Position numbers and translations under genes: made by a program. From NCBI RefSeq assembly GCF_009770985.1, contig NZ_WSRW01000001.1:930001-994000 (forward strand): 64,000 nt of DNA. The letters are read 5' to 3'. The stretch comes from Mucilaginibacter lacusdianchii (GTDB lineage: Bacteria; Bacteroidota; Bacteroidia; Sphingobacteriales; Sphingobacteriaceae). Shown piece after piece: positions 53,102 through 61,725 of the stretch; position 1 is the stretch's first letter, and each line of letters opens with the position of its first letter. Under the pieces are notes generated by a model. The model saw nothing but the letters and a program-made list of their open reading frames with translations. It searched no databases and was not told the DNA's origin.

Positions 53102-53133
53102 AAATAGCGGCAGGTTTAAAACCTCCGCTATTT
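53102..53133 (-). terminator. Terminator of the sulfate-assimilation operon
   Basis: A 9-bp outer stem AAATAGCGG/CCGCTATTT around an inner AGGTTT/AAACCT hairpin, ending TTTTTG on the minus strand, 27 nt past the cysN stop. Confidence 0.8.
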
Positions 53134-53160
53134 AAATAAGCTTATTATAACGCTATAATA

Positions 53161-54411
53161 TTAATCAGCAATAGCGCGGAACATCAATGCCCCTACCGTA
53201 ACATTAGTACGACTGTCAATTAAGATAGCACCTCCGTTGGCTTTATTGTTTTGATAAAGGTCAAAAGCCAGTGGATCTGCCGTTTTGATGATGATGCATC
53301 CGATATCGTTCAGTTTAAAATCTTCGTCGTAAGTTTTTTCGAGCGTATTGATATTAAATTTATACAACACTTCCTGAATGCGGCAGCGGGTTAACTTGCT
53401 GTTGTGCTGTATAAAGTAGGTATGCGAGGTATCCAGCGCGCGGGTATCCATCCAGCATAAATCGGCTTCTACTAGCTGTGATACCTGCGGTTGTCCTTTG
53501 CTGCTCACCAGTACATCACCCCGACTGATATCAATATCATCCTGCAGGTGTACAGTTACCGACATACCCGCAGTTGCTTCCTCAAATTCTTTATCTAATA
53601 ATTCAATTTTAGTAACGGTTGAGCTAAAGCCCGATGGTAACACCGTTATCTGATCGTTCACTTTAAAGCTGCCGCTGACCACTTTACCTGCATAGCCACG
53701 GTAATCGTGCAGTTCTTCGGTTTGCGGGCGTACCACCCATTGTACAGGCATACGGGCATGTGAGGCGGTATCATCAACCGTAAGTTCTACCGTTTCTAAA
53801 TGATCCAGCAAACTTTTGCCACTGTACCAACCCATATTTTCCGAACGGTTTACAATGTTATCACCTTTCAGGGCGCTTACTGGGATAAAAGTTACATTAG
53901 TTAAATTTACCTTTGCAGCTAAAGCTTGGTAATCGGCAACAATCTGGTTAAAGGTAGCTTCATTGTAACCTACCATATCCATTTTGTTAACGCAAACCAC
54001 TACCTGTGGCAATCCCAACAGCGATACTAAAAACGAGTGACGTATAGTTTGCTCAATCACACCCTTACGGGCGTCAATTAAAATAATGGCCAGATTAGAG
54101 TTAGACGCTCCGGTAACCATGTTGCGGGTATACTGAATATGTCCCGGCGCATCGGCAATGATAAACTTGCGTTTATCGGTCTGGAAATATTTATAGGCAA
54201 CGTCTATAGTTATACCCTGCTCGCGTTCGGCTTTCAAACCGTCAGTCAGGATAGCCAAGTCGATGGTGCCATCATCGTTTTTGCGATTTGAGCGTTGCAA
54301 TGCTTCCAGCTGATCAGCCAGAATAGATTCGCTATCGTATAACAGGCGGCCAATGAGGGTACTCTTGCCATCGTCAACACTACCGGCGGTAATAAACTTT
54401 AAAATTTCCAT
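53161..54411 (-). CDS. cysN: Sulfate adenylyltransferase subunit 1 (GTPase)
   Basis: A 416-residue EF-Tu-like GTPase that drives ATP sulfurylase. G motifs are GSVDDGKST (9-17), DAPGHIQYTRNM and NKMDMVGYNE. The C-terminal beta barrels follow. No APS-kinase (CysC) domain is fused. The frame is open upstream inside cysD; the ATG at 54411, one base after the cysD stop, gives the normal MEILKFITAGSVDDGK start. Last gene of the operon. Confidence 0.97.
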   Translation of the reverse strand: MEILKFITAGSVDDGKSTLIGRLLYDSESILADQLEALQRSNRKNDDGTIDLAILTDGLKAEREQGITIDVAYKYFQTDKRKFIIADAPGHIQYTRNMVTGASNSNLAIILIDARKGVIEQTIRHSFLVSLLGLPQVVVCVNKMDMVGYNEATFNQIVADYQALAAKVNLTNVTFIPVSALKGDNIVNRSENMGWYSGKSLLDHLETVELTVDDTASHARMPVQWVVRPQTEELHDYRGYAGKVVSGSFKVNDQITVLPSGFSSTVTKIELLDKEFEEATAGMSVTVHLQDDIDISRGDVLVSSKGQPQVSQLVEADLCWMDTRALDTSHTYFIQHNSKLTRCRIQEVLYKFNINTLEKTYDEDFKLNDIGCIIIKTADPLAFDLYQNNKANGGAILIDSRTNVTVGALMFRAIAD

Positions 54412-54412
54412 A

Positions 54413-55318
54413 TTAAAAATAGCCTCCTTTCTTGCGGTCTTCCATAGCAGCCTCGGATACTTTATCGTCCATACGGGCACCACGTTCGCTTATTTTGGAG
54501 GTACTAATCTCGTCTATAATATCATCAATCAAAAATGCCTCGGATGCTACAGCAGCTGTACAGGTCATATCGCCCACGGTACGGAAACGTACGGTACGGC
54601 GTTCTACCACATCCTCCTCGTCCATATTCAGGAACTCGGCGGCAGCCATCAACTGGCCATTGCGGGTAATGACATCACGCTGGTGTGCGAAGTAGATAGA
54701 GGGCAGGGCAATGTTTTCGCGGCGGATATAGTTCCAAACATCCAGCTCGGTCCAGTTACTGATGGGGAATACCCGTACGTTTTCGCCTTTGTGAATTTTA
54801 CCGTTATAGATATTCCATAACTCAGGGCGCTGACGTTTAGGGTCCCACTGGCCAAATTCATCACGTACCGAAAAGATACGCTCTTTGGCGCGGGCTTTTT
54901 CCTCATCGCGACGGGCACCGCCTATACAAGCGTCAAACTCATAATGGGCAATGGTATCCAGCAAAGTAACTGTTTGCAGCGCATTACGACTGGCATTCTT
55001 GCCTTTCTGCTCTACTACTTTACCTTGGTCAATAGAATCCTGCACATGGCCTACAATCAGCTTTTCGCCCAGGCGGGCAATCATCTCGTCGCGGTATTGT
55101 ATCGTTTCCGGAAAGTTATGCCCGGTGTCAATATGCACTAATGGAAACGGGAATTTACCCGGACGAAAAGCCTTTTCAGCCAAACGCACCAGGGTAATAG
55201 AATCTTTACCACCCGAAAACAAAAGCGCAGGCCGTTCAAACTGCCCGGCTACTTCACGCAAAATATGTATGGCTTCCGCCTCCAGCTCATCCAGGTAATC
55301 TAGCTGATGTTTACTCAT
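54413..55318 (-). CDS. cysD: Sulfate adenylyltransferase subunit 2
   Basis: A 301-residue PP-loop ATPase that forms APS from sulfate and ATP with CysN. The PP-loop SGGKDS is at 35-40 (ALLFSGGKDSITLVRLAEKA). Other family segments are HIDTGHNFPETIQYRD, GGARRDEEKARAKERIFS and ISNWTELDVWNYI. It overlaps cysH by 4 bp and meets cysN with a one-base gap, so the genes are translationally coupled. Confidence 0.98.
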   Translation of the reverse strand: MSKHQLDYLDELEAEAIHILREVAGQFERPALLFSGGKDSITLVRLAEKAFRPGKFPFPLVHIDTGHNFPETIQYRDEMIARLGEKLIVGHVQDSIDQGKVVEQKGKNASRNALQTVTLLDTIAHYEFDACIGGARRDEEKARAKERIFSVRDEFGQWDPKRQRPELWNIYNGKIHKGENVRVFPISNWTELDVWNYIRRENIALPSIYFAHQRDVITRNGQLMAAAEFLNMDEEDVVERRTVRFRTVGDMTCTAAVASEAFLIDDIIDEISTSKISERGARMDDKVSEAAMEDRKKGGYF

Positions 55319-56040
55319 TTTTCTGTTATAATCTCTTGAACACTATGTAAACCACACTCCTTTTTCGATTGGTCTTCCCACCACCAGCGGCCGGCTCTAA
55401 AATCTTCGCCGGGCTGTACGGCACGGGTACACGGTGCACACCCAATGCTTGGAAAACCTTTATCGTGTAAAGGATTGTAAGGTATATTGTTTGTTTTGAT
55501 ATAATTCTTCACTTCATCAAGCGACCAGCTATAAATAGGATGATACTTGATAATCTGGTTACCTTCATCCCATTCTATATTATCCATATACTGGCGATTG
55601 GCCGATTGTTCGGCACGAATACCGGTAATCCAAACGGTATTACCTGCCAACGCACGCTTTAACGGTTCAATTTTACGAATGCCGCAGCACTCCTTCCGGT
55701 TTTCAACCGACTCATAAAAGCTGCTTGGCCCTTTTTTGCTCACCATTTCCTGCACCAGTTCGGTTTTTGGATAGTAAGCATAAACAGGCTGACCGTACAT
55801 TTCCATAGTACGGTTCCAAACATAATACGTTTCCGGAAAAATACGGCCGGTTTCTAAGGTAAATACTTTGATAGGCAGTTTCTGGCTAAAAATCATGTGG
55901 GTAATCACCTGATCTTCCCAGCCAAAACTGGTAGAGAAAACCACCTGATCGGGAAACTTATTAGCCAGCCAGGCCAACGCGCTGCCCGGTGCCATACCGG
56001 TAATCTCGGGTTGTATATCGTTAATTACTTTACTGTTCAT
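55315..56040 (-). CDS. cysH: Adenylyl-sulfate (APS) reductase, CysH family
   Basis: A 241-residue reductase that makes sulfite. It carries the four cluster cysteines of the [4Fe-4S] type: C118-C119 in ECCGIRKIEPL and C201/C204 in GCAPCTR, plus catalytic C229 in KKECGLH. This Fe-S type usually prefers APS over PAPS. That agrees with the absence of an APS kinase in the operon. It overlaps cysD. Confidence 0.96.
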   Translation of the reverse strand: MNSKVINDIQPEITGMAPGSALAWLANKFPDQVVFSTSFGWEDQVITHMIFSQKLPIKVFTLETGRIFPETYYVWNRTMEMYGQPVYAYYPKTELVQEMVSKKGPSSFYESVENRKECCGIRKIEPLKRALAGNTVWITGIRAEQSANRQYMDNIEWDEGNQIIKYHPIYSWSLDEVKNYIKTNNIPYNPLHDKGFPSIGCAPCTRAVQPGEDFRAGRWWWEDQSKKECGLHSVQEIITEK

Positions 56041-56041
56041 T

Positions 56042-57004
56042 CTAAAAAACTTTATCTACAAAACTGTAAATACTTTTAAGGCTCACCAGTATCACAATAA
56101 TGCCTACCGATGTCATGATAATTTTGGTAGAGATTTTATTGGATATACGAGCCGCAATGGGCGAAGCCAAGGCACTGCCGATAATTAGCCCAATGATAGC
56201 GTACCAATGGGCACTGTTAAGCATGCTCATAAAGGTAAGCGACCCCATAATAGCCACAAAAAACCGTGAAATTTTAACCGTACCTAAAGAAAACCGTGGA
56301 TGGCGACCACCCGCAATTAACGATGACAGCACAATAGAACCCCAGCCACCTCCACCAACGGCATCAATAAAACCGCCGCCTAAACCCAGCAAGGATATAC
56401 GCTTAATTTTATCGGCCGATTTTATGACTTTGGCACTGAATGCTTTTCTAAAAATTACGATGCCCAATATCAGCGTGTAAACAGATACTATGGGTTTAGT
56501 GTACATACTGTAATGCTCAAGTGATGACAGGATGTATGCACCCGTTACGGCACCAACAATGCCTGGTAGCAACAACAGCTTAAACAATTTCCAGTTGATG
56601 TTGCCCATGCGGTAATGCATCCAACCGGCAATGCCGCAACTGAATATTTCGGACAAGTGCACACCCATACTAGCCGAAGCCGGTGGTATGCCCATGCTTA
56701 ACGAAAACGTCGTAGATGTTACACCATATGACATGCCTACAGCGCCATCTATCATGGCAAATACAAAGCCCGCACCCAAAAAATAGTAGAACTCATTCGG
56801 CACATGTTCAACGTAATTTCTGAAATCGGGCTCGTTGTACCATAGGGCAGTTGTACCTAAAACCAGTAATAGCATCAGCGCAGCCCATATTAACCATTTA
56901 AAATTACGCTTATGAGTTGATACAGCTTTGCCCGGTACTGTTATGGCAGCCGGTGATGTGGTGTTACCAAGTACAATATTATTGCCTTTACGAGATGCTA
57001 TCAT
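56042..57004 (-). CDS. TauE/SafE-family sulfite/sulfur-compound transporter
   Basis: A 320-residue inner-membrane protein with about eight hydrophobic segments. Family features are GAGFVFAMIDGAVGMSYGV and a second GLGGGFIDAVGGGGWGS repeat half. TauE/SafE proteins carry sulfite, sulfonates or related anions; here it could bring sulfate or sulfite in or vent excess sulfite. It overlaps cobA by 17 bp and stops one base before cysH, so it is firmly part of the operon. Confidence 0.9.
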   Translation of the reverse strand: MIASRKGNNIVLGNTTSPAAITVPGKAVSTHKRNFKWLIWAALMLLLVLGTTALWYNEPDFRNYVEHVPNEFYYFLGAGFVFAMIDGAVGMSYGVTSTTFSLSMGIPPASASMGVHLSEIFSCGIAGWMHYRMGNINWKLFKLLLLPGIVGAVTGAYILSSLEHYSMYTKPIVSVYTLILGIVIFRKAFSAKVIKSADKIKRISLLGLGGGFIDAVGGGGWGSIVLSSLIAGGRHPRFSLGTVKISRFFVAIMGSLTFMSMLNSAHWYAIIGLIIGSALASPIAARISNKISTKIIMTSVGIIVILVSLKSIYSFVDKVF

Positions 57005-57755
57005 AAACTTCGTTTACAGATTGAAACTGCGGATGCAGCGATACGACCTGACCAAATATCATCAAAGCTGGTGCTTTAACCTCATGCTGCTTAACCAGTT
57101 CTGGCAACGTATCAACTACGCCTACCACAACTTTTTCATTTTGTGTTGATCCGCTTTGAATAACGGCTGCCGGTAAACGGTGCTTACCGGCGGCTTTAAA
57201 CAACTCGGTAATCTCTTTTATCTTATGAAGTCCCATCAACACCACCACGGTAGCATTGCTATGTGTGGCTTCCCGTAAATCGTCGGATATACGGCCATCA
57301 GCTGTAGTACCAGTTACCACCCAAAAGCTTTCGCTCATACCCCGGTGGGTTACCGGAATTTGCTGTAAACCCGGAACCGAAATAGAACTGGATATGCCCG
57401 GAATGACCTGTGCTGGAATGTTGTAAGATGCCGCATGCTCCAATTCTTCATACCCGCGACCAAATACAAACGGATCTCCACCCTTCAAGCGAACCACATG
57501 GCCATAATTGAGCGCATAGTCCACCATCAGTTGATTAATAGCCTGCTGCGATGCCGAATGATCGCCGGAACGCTTGCCTACATACACTTTAACGGCATGT
57601 GCAGGCACCAAATCCAGCAACTCTTCACTCACTAAGGCATCATACAATACCACATCGGCTGTTTGCAAAGCCTTCATACCTTTAATGGTAATCAGTTCTG
57701 CATCGCCGGGACCTGCGCCTACTAATGTTATGCTGGGGTGTTTACTGTTTTGCAT
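56988..57755 (-). CDS. cobA: Uroporphyrinogen-III C-methyltransferase
   Basis: A 255-residue SAM-dependent enzyme that makes precorrin-2, the siroheme precursor needed by sulfite reductase. Motifs are TLVGAGPGDAELITIKG, VRLKGGDPFVFGRGYEEL, VIPGISSSISVPGLQQIPVT and VVLMGLHKI. The CysG-type dehydrogenase/ferrochelatase domain is absent. First gene of the sulfate operon; a terminator-like hairpin lies only 12 nt before its ATG. Confidence 0.95.
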   Translation of the reverse strand: MQNSKHPSITLVGAGPGDAELITIKGMKALQTADVVLYDALVSEELLDLVPAHAVKVYVGKRSGDHSASQQAINQLMVDYALNYGHVVRLKGGDPFVFGRGYEELEHAASYNIPAQVIPGISSSISVPGLQQIPVTHRGMSESFWVVTGTTADGRISDDLREATHSNATVVVLMGLHKIKEITELFKAAGKHRLPAAVIQSGSTQNEKVVVGVVDTLPELVKQHEVKAPALMIFGQVVSLHPQFQSVNEVYDSIS

Positions 57756-57767
57756 TGTATACTTTGC

Positions 57768-57802
57768 AAAAAGCCTCTGGCAGTACGCTGCTGAGGCTTT
57801 TT
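57768..57802 (-). promoter_or_regulatory. Attenuator-like hairpin in the cobA leader
   Basis: A 9-bp stem AAAAGCCTC/GAGGCTTTT with about 15 nt of loop. On the minus strand the second arm ends in TTTTTG, as in an intrinsic terminator. It lies between a promoter and cobA, downstream of a small ORF. No gene ends here, so control of read-through into the operon is the simplest role. Confidence 0.6.
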
Positions 57803-57830
57803 TAAATTTATTTAACCATCATTAGTTATG

Positions 57831-57884
57831 CTAAACCGCTGGAAGAAACACATCAACCATCCTGGCAGGCATAACCGCGTTCAT
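57831..57884 (-). CDS. Candidate 17-residue leader peptide of the sulfate operon
   Basis: A short ORF, ATG at 57884 and TAG at 57831, encoding MNAVMPARMVDVFLPAV. It begins 10 nt past a TATATTTG promoter element and ends 28 nt before the terminator-like hairpin. No Cys is present, but there are three Met. If translated, ribosome position could control hairpin formation. Chance occurrence of so short an ORF cannot be ruled out. Confidence 0.4.
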   Translation of the reverse strand: MNAVMPARMVDVFLPAV

Positions 57885-57894
57885 TTTCTCAATC

Positions 57895-57902
57895 CAAATA
57901 TA
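57895..57902 (-). promoter_or_regulatory. -7 promoter element (TATATTTG) of the sulfate operon
   Basis: Exact TAnnTTTG match on the minus strand. It sits between the Rrf2 gene and cobA. A good TTG -33 is missing; a dyad overlaps that position. Confidence 0.55.
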
Positions 57903-57907
57903 TACAT

Positions 57908-57923
57908 ACTATACAGAAATAGT
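57908..57923. promoter_or_regulatory. Dyad ACTAT-6 nt-ATAGT over the sulfate-operon promoter
   Basis: A perfect 5-bp dyad just upstream of the -7 element, where a regulator would block or assist RNA polymerase. The Rrf2 regulator encoded next door is the obvious candidate binder; this is inference. Confidence 0.4.
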
Positions 57924-57967
57924 AGTATTTGTTTCTAAAAAAGACGCTGCGTTTACCAAAGCATTTT

Positions 57968-58405
57968 TTAAAGATTAAAAATCAGGTTGCTTTCGCGGGC
58001 TATGATATCGGCTATGCTGGTTTCGGTAAGTATTTTAAGCGTAGCATCACGCACTTGTACAAATACATCGCGTATGCCGCAGGTAGTTTCTTGATGACAC
58101 TCGTCGCATTTGCGGTAAAAGTTCAGACTGGCGCAAGGTACCATAGCTATGGGGCCATCGGTAATACGCATAATATTTACCAGCATAATATCTTTAGGGT
58201 CTTTGCTTAAGCTATAGCCGCCACCTGCACCTTTTTTGCTGTACAAATAACCTGCATTGCGTAAGTCCAATAGTATCTGTTCCAAAAACTTTTTGGGTAT
58301 ACGCTCCTCTTCCGCAATTTTTGAAATTTGCATAGGCGGATTATTTGCATTTTTTCCCAGAACTACCAAAGCCTTGATAGCATATTTAGTTTTTTTAGAT
58401 AACAT
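57968..58405 (-). CDS. Rrf2-family transcriptional regulator
   Basis: A 145-residue winged-helix regulator. The opening MLSKKTKYAIKALVVLGKNA, KKFLEQILLDLRNAGYLYS and KGAGGGYSLSKDP form the Rrf2 DNA-binding domain. Four cysteines (C91, C100, C103, C109) in PCASLN, KCDEC and TTCGIRD could hold an iron-sulfur cluster. The frame runs upstream, but the ATG at 58405 gives the family start and follows a promoter element. It is immediately upstream of the sulfate operon, suggesting a CymR/CysR-like control of sulfur assimilation. Confidence 0.9.
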   Translation of the reverse strand: MLSKKTKYAIKALVVLGKNANNPPMQISKIAEEERIPKKFLEQILLDLRNAGYLYSKKGAGGGYSLSKDPKDIMLVNIMRITDGPIAMVPCASLNFYRKCDECHQETTCGIRDVFVQVRDATLKILTETSIADIIARESNLIFNL

Positions 58406-58422
58406 ATTTAAAGTAAGGTATG

Positions 58423-58430
58423 CAAAGTTA
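58423..58430 (-). promoter_or_regulatory. -7 promoter element (TAACTTTG) of the Rrf2 gene
   Basis: Exact TAnnTTTG match on the minus strand, 17 nt upstream of the ATG, with a TTG 16 nt further up. A perfect dyad GTAGT-5 nt-ACTAC lies upstream near 58468-58482. The rest of the 305-bp spacer up to the ABC gene holds no gene I can support. Confidence 0.5.
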
Positions 58431-58710
58431 CGGAAAATCTGTGTTACAACCACTTTACTGTAGGCAAGTAGTAGCACACTACATATGTCTTGACATTTAA
58501 TAAACTTCCAAACGTTAAAAGTATTGCTAATAAACGCTTTTATCGCCACTGCACAACTTAATTAAATGCGTTACTGCTTGTTATAACCAACCATTTAGAA
58601 TTGCAAATGCTGTTTGTAACAATCATCCCACTTGCTTATCTTAATCATAAATTAAATATTAACTTACCTGTATACATTTTGTATATTTCAGCATTAATAA
58701 GACAACCGTC

Positions 58711-59484
58711 ATGAACGATGCCCCTTTGATTCAAATCCGTAATCTTTCCAAATCATATGGCCCCAAACTGGTTTTAAAACATTTGTCGCTGGATATTTAT
58801 CCCGGACAGGTTATTGGCTACATTGGTCCGAATGGTGCCGGAAAATCTACCACGGTAAAAATTCTGACCGGCCTGATACCCGAGTTTAACGGCGAGGTAC
58901 TGGTCAACGGCATCAGCATGCAACAAAACCCACAGGAAATAAAGAAACTGATTGGTTACGTACCTGAGAATGCGGAATTATATGATGTGCTGACACCAAT
59001 GGAATACCTGGATTTTATTGGCAAGCTGTACAACATGGACGAAGCCCAACTGCAAAGCAGGGCCCGTAAAATGCTGGCCGGATTTGGACTGGAAGCTGTG
59101 GCTGATAACCGGATGGACACATTCTCGAAGGGGATGCGGCAAAAGGTGTTGCTGATATCAGGCATTATTCATAACCCACAAATTATCATTCTGGATGAGC
59201 CGCTTTCGGGTTTGGACGCTAATGCAGTAATTTTGGTAAAGGAATTAATTACCCGTTTATCGCAAGAAGGTAAAACCATATTTTATTGCTCACACATGAT
59301 GGATGTGGTAGAAAAGGTGTCCGATCGTATTCTGCTGATCAACAAAGGAGAAATCATAGCCGATGGCACCTTTGAATCGCTGAAGCAAAACCATGCGGAT
59401 ACACTGGAGCAGGTATTTGCCAAACTGACCGGTCGTGATGAATCGACACAAGAAACAGATGCTATTTTAAACGCATTTGACTAA
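58711..59484 (+). CDS. ABC transporter ATP-binding protein
   Basis: A 257-residue ABC ATPase of the ABC-2 exporter type. Walker A is GPNGAGKST (39-47), the signature is FSKGMRQKVLLISG, Walker B is IIILDEPLSGLDA and the switch His is in IFYCSHMMDV. The permease gene follows after 8 bp, so the two form one exporter. The substrate is unknown. Confidence 0.95.
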   Translation: MNDAPLIQIRNLSKSYGPKLVLKHLSLDIYPGQVIGYIGPNGAGKSTTVKILTGLIPEFNGEVLVNGISMQQNPQEIKKLIGYVPENAELYDVLTPMEYLDFIGKLYNMDEAQLQSRARKMLAGFGLEAVADNRMDTFSKGMRQKVLLISGIIHNPQIIILDEPLSGLDANAVILVKELITRLSQEGKTIFYCSHMMDVVEKVSDRILLINKGEIIADGTFESLKQNHADTLEQVFAKLTGRDESTQETDAILNAFD

Positions 59485-59492
59485 GCCCTGCC

Positions 59493-61199
59493 ATGAATAA
59501 ATTATTTTTACGATTGATAGGGTCTTTTAACCCTCTGCTGCAACGAAGCGGCGTGGACACTTACCAGCTTCATGAAATCTTAAAATTAAAATTGTTGATT
59601 GATAACCGGCGTCCGGTTAACCTGTTTGCGCATACCAAACGTGCCACCAAAAAAGCCCCTACTGGCAAAACAGCCAGTTCATGGGGCACCTATCTGGTGG
59701 TTGGCTTAATGGGTTTGTTTATGAGTTTTACACTGTTTGCTTTTAAACTGCCACTGGTACCACAAACCATTTATTTCAGCATATTTATGATAATGCTGGC
59801 CATCACCATGATTACCGATTTTACTACGGTACTACTGGATGTGCGCGACCAATATATCATACTCCCCCGACCAGTAAACGACCGCACACTTACCGTATCC
59901 CGCATTTTACACATTGGTATTTATGTATCTAAATTAGCCTTGGCACAAGGTGCAGCCGGTATCGTACTCGTGGGCTTTGCTGATAGCTGGGCCGCAGTGC
60001 CTTTGTTTTTGGTGCAGATGATAGAAGCGACGTTTTTGAGTATTTTATTGGTAAACATCGTTTATTTGATATTGCTTAAAACAGTATCGCCTCGCAAGTT
60101 TAAAGACATTATCAGCTATTTTCAGATTGGTTTTTCCATCCTGATTTTTGCAGTATACTACTTGCTGCCCCGTTTAATAAACATGGCACAAATTGAAAAC
60201 TTCGACTTGTTGCAACACCCTTGGGCATATGCCCTGCCGCCTATCTGGATAGCTGCCTTAAATGAAGTGCTTATTCATCCGGGCAGATCCAATATCATCA
60301 CCAGCTTGTTAGCCATCGCCGGCGTTTTAGCACCTGTGGCAGGTTTGTGGTTTGTGGCTAAAGTACTGGCACCCGGCTTTAACCGCAAGCTGGCGGTAGT
60401 GGCTACATCTGATGCCAGTGCGGCTCCTACTACCACTGTTGTGCAGGAGAAACCTCGTTTTAATTTGGTAAACCGCATTGCCAATCTCATAGCGCCCGAC
60501 CCTGTTGAAAATGCAGGCTTCCGCATTACCTGGAAACTAGCCGCCCGCATCCGCGAGTTTAAAATTAAAGTATATCCCGCCTTTGCCTATGTGCCTATTT
60601 ATTTTGTATACTTTGCTTTTAACAGCAAAGGCAGCAACTTAAGCGACAAATATGAAGGCCTGCAACATAGCGGAAAATATATTTTGCTTATCTACCTAAG
60701 CACCTTTGTCATCTCCTCTATTTTACAAAACATATCGTATACCGAAAAGTTCAAAGCCTCGTGGGTATACTATGCTCTGCCTATTACGCATCCGGGTAAA
60801 ATTTTGTCGGGTATGTATAAGGCGGTATCTACGTTGTACTATCTGCCTTACTGCATTGTGCTGGGCATTGTAAGTATTGTGATATGGGGTCCGGCTGTGA
60901 TTAATGATGTTATTTTGGCCACATTTATGGGCCTGATTTATGGATTGCTCACCGCTTTATTTTTAATGAAAGGTTTACCTTTTTCCAAACCTGTGCTGGT
61001 AAAGCAATCGGGTGGCCGCTTTGTCACCTCCATGCTGATTGCCGGCTTCATCGGCATCGTTGGTTTAGGGCACTACCTGTTATCGCGTTGGGAGCTGCTG
61101 ATTTGGATACTGATTATTCCGGCTATGGGTATTTACTGGTTGATGCTGCATTATTATAAAAAGCAGAATTGGGAAGGTATTGAAATGGAAGAGTTGTAG
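59493..61199 (+). CDS. ABC-2-type permease
   Basis: A 568-residue membrane protein with about 10-12 hydrophobic segments, paired with the upstream ATPase. Examples are YLVVGLMGLFMSFTLFAF, LVQMIEATFLSILLVNIVYL, YLSTFVISSILQNISYTEKF and FVTSMLIAGFIGIVGLGHYL. A soluble insert around residue 300-350 carries a Thr/Pro-rich linker. It is larger than most ABC-2 permeases. No substrate can be deduced. The gene runs directly into repeat copy 2. Confidence 0.85.
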   Translation: MNKLFLRLIGSFNPLLQRSGVDTYQLHEILKLKLLIDNRRPVNLFAHTKRATKKAPTGKTASSWGTYLVVGLMGLFMSFTLFAFKLPLVPQTIYFSIFMIMLAITMITDFTTVLLDVRDQYIILPRPVNDRTLTVSRILHIGIYVSKLALAQGAAGIVLVGFADSWAAVPLFLVQMIEATFLSILLVNIVYLILLKTVSPRKFKDIISYFQIGFSILIFAVYYLLPRLINMAQIENFDLLQHPWAYALPPIWIAALNEVLIHPGRSNIITSLLAIAGVLAPVAGLWFVAKVLAPGFNRKLAVVATSDASAAPTTTVVQEKPRFNLVNRIANLIAPDPVENAGFRITWKLAARIREFKIKVYPAFAYVPIYFVYFAFNSKGSNLSDKYEGLQHSGKYILLIYLSTFVISSILQNISYTEKFKASWVYYALPITHPGKILSGMYKAVSTLYYLPYCIVLGIVSIVIWGPAVINDVILATFMGLIYGLLTALFLMKGLPFSKPVLVKQSGGRFVTSMLIAGFIGIVGLGHYLLSRWELLIWILIIPAMGIYWLMLHYYKKQNWEGIEMEEL

Positions 61200-61226
61200 T
61201 GTTTTTGAAGATATGCTAGTGTTGGT

Positions 61227-61697
61227 TTGTGCTTTAAGTTTAACATCCTTTAGTGTTTCTTTACTTCAGCTAGTCTGCTCATTGCCGCAGGGGCTAGTTC
61301 TTTTGTCATAGCTACAAAAGAACCAAAACTTAGCGCAGCGATCTCATGAACACCACTAAAAAGCAAAACAACAAAGTGAATAAAAGCCTAGCTGTTGCGA
61401 TCACCTCTCCGCCCACAATGCCATCGCTGGCCCGGGCGCAACAGCGGGCCTTTGCGCTTTTTTATCCTATAACACAAGGCACTGACAAAACAACTTAGAC
61501 AAAAAGAATCGGCATTCAGCTTCTTTCGGCAGCTACTGCACAAAGTACAAGCACTATCTTGAGTAGAAAGAAGGTGCGGCCGAGAGCTTTCTTTTTGGTT
61601 CCTTTTTCTTTTGCGGTAAAAGAAAAAGGAACTTCCACAGGCCGTGGTTAAAGAACATCTCTAGCCTAATGAAACGCTAAAGCAAGTAAAAGCACGA
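61227..61697 (+). repeat. Hairpin-rich dispersed intergenic repeat, copy 2
   Basis: The second copy of the element at 24248-24806, in the same orientation on the plus strand and containing the same landmarks in the same order. Its last hairpin is stronger than in copy 1: a perfect 15-bp stem (GTTCCTTTTTCTTTT and complement) around the conserved loop GCGGT. It fills the space between the convergent ABC permease and SprT-like genes. No gene is supported inside it. Confidence 0.85.
61325..61384 (+). repeat. 60-bp module in copy 2, inverted relative to copy 1
   Basis: Runs from AAAACTTAGCG through AGCGATCTCATGAACACC to AAGTGAATAAAA, inserted between AAAAGAACC and GCCTAGCTG. In copy 1 these two flanks adjoin directly and the module lies elsewhere, reversed. 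Confidence 0.8.
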
Positions 61698-61725
61698 CAA
61701 AACTGCAACAAAACAAAAGTGCTAT

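Noticed and set aside
54412-54483. Upstream start for cysN
   Set aside because: It would overlap cysD by 71 bases and put 24 extra residues before the conserved GTPase start.
58406-58549. 48-codon extension of the Rrf2 protein
   Set aside because: The extension crosses the TAACTTTG promoter element and has no Rrf2 similarity.
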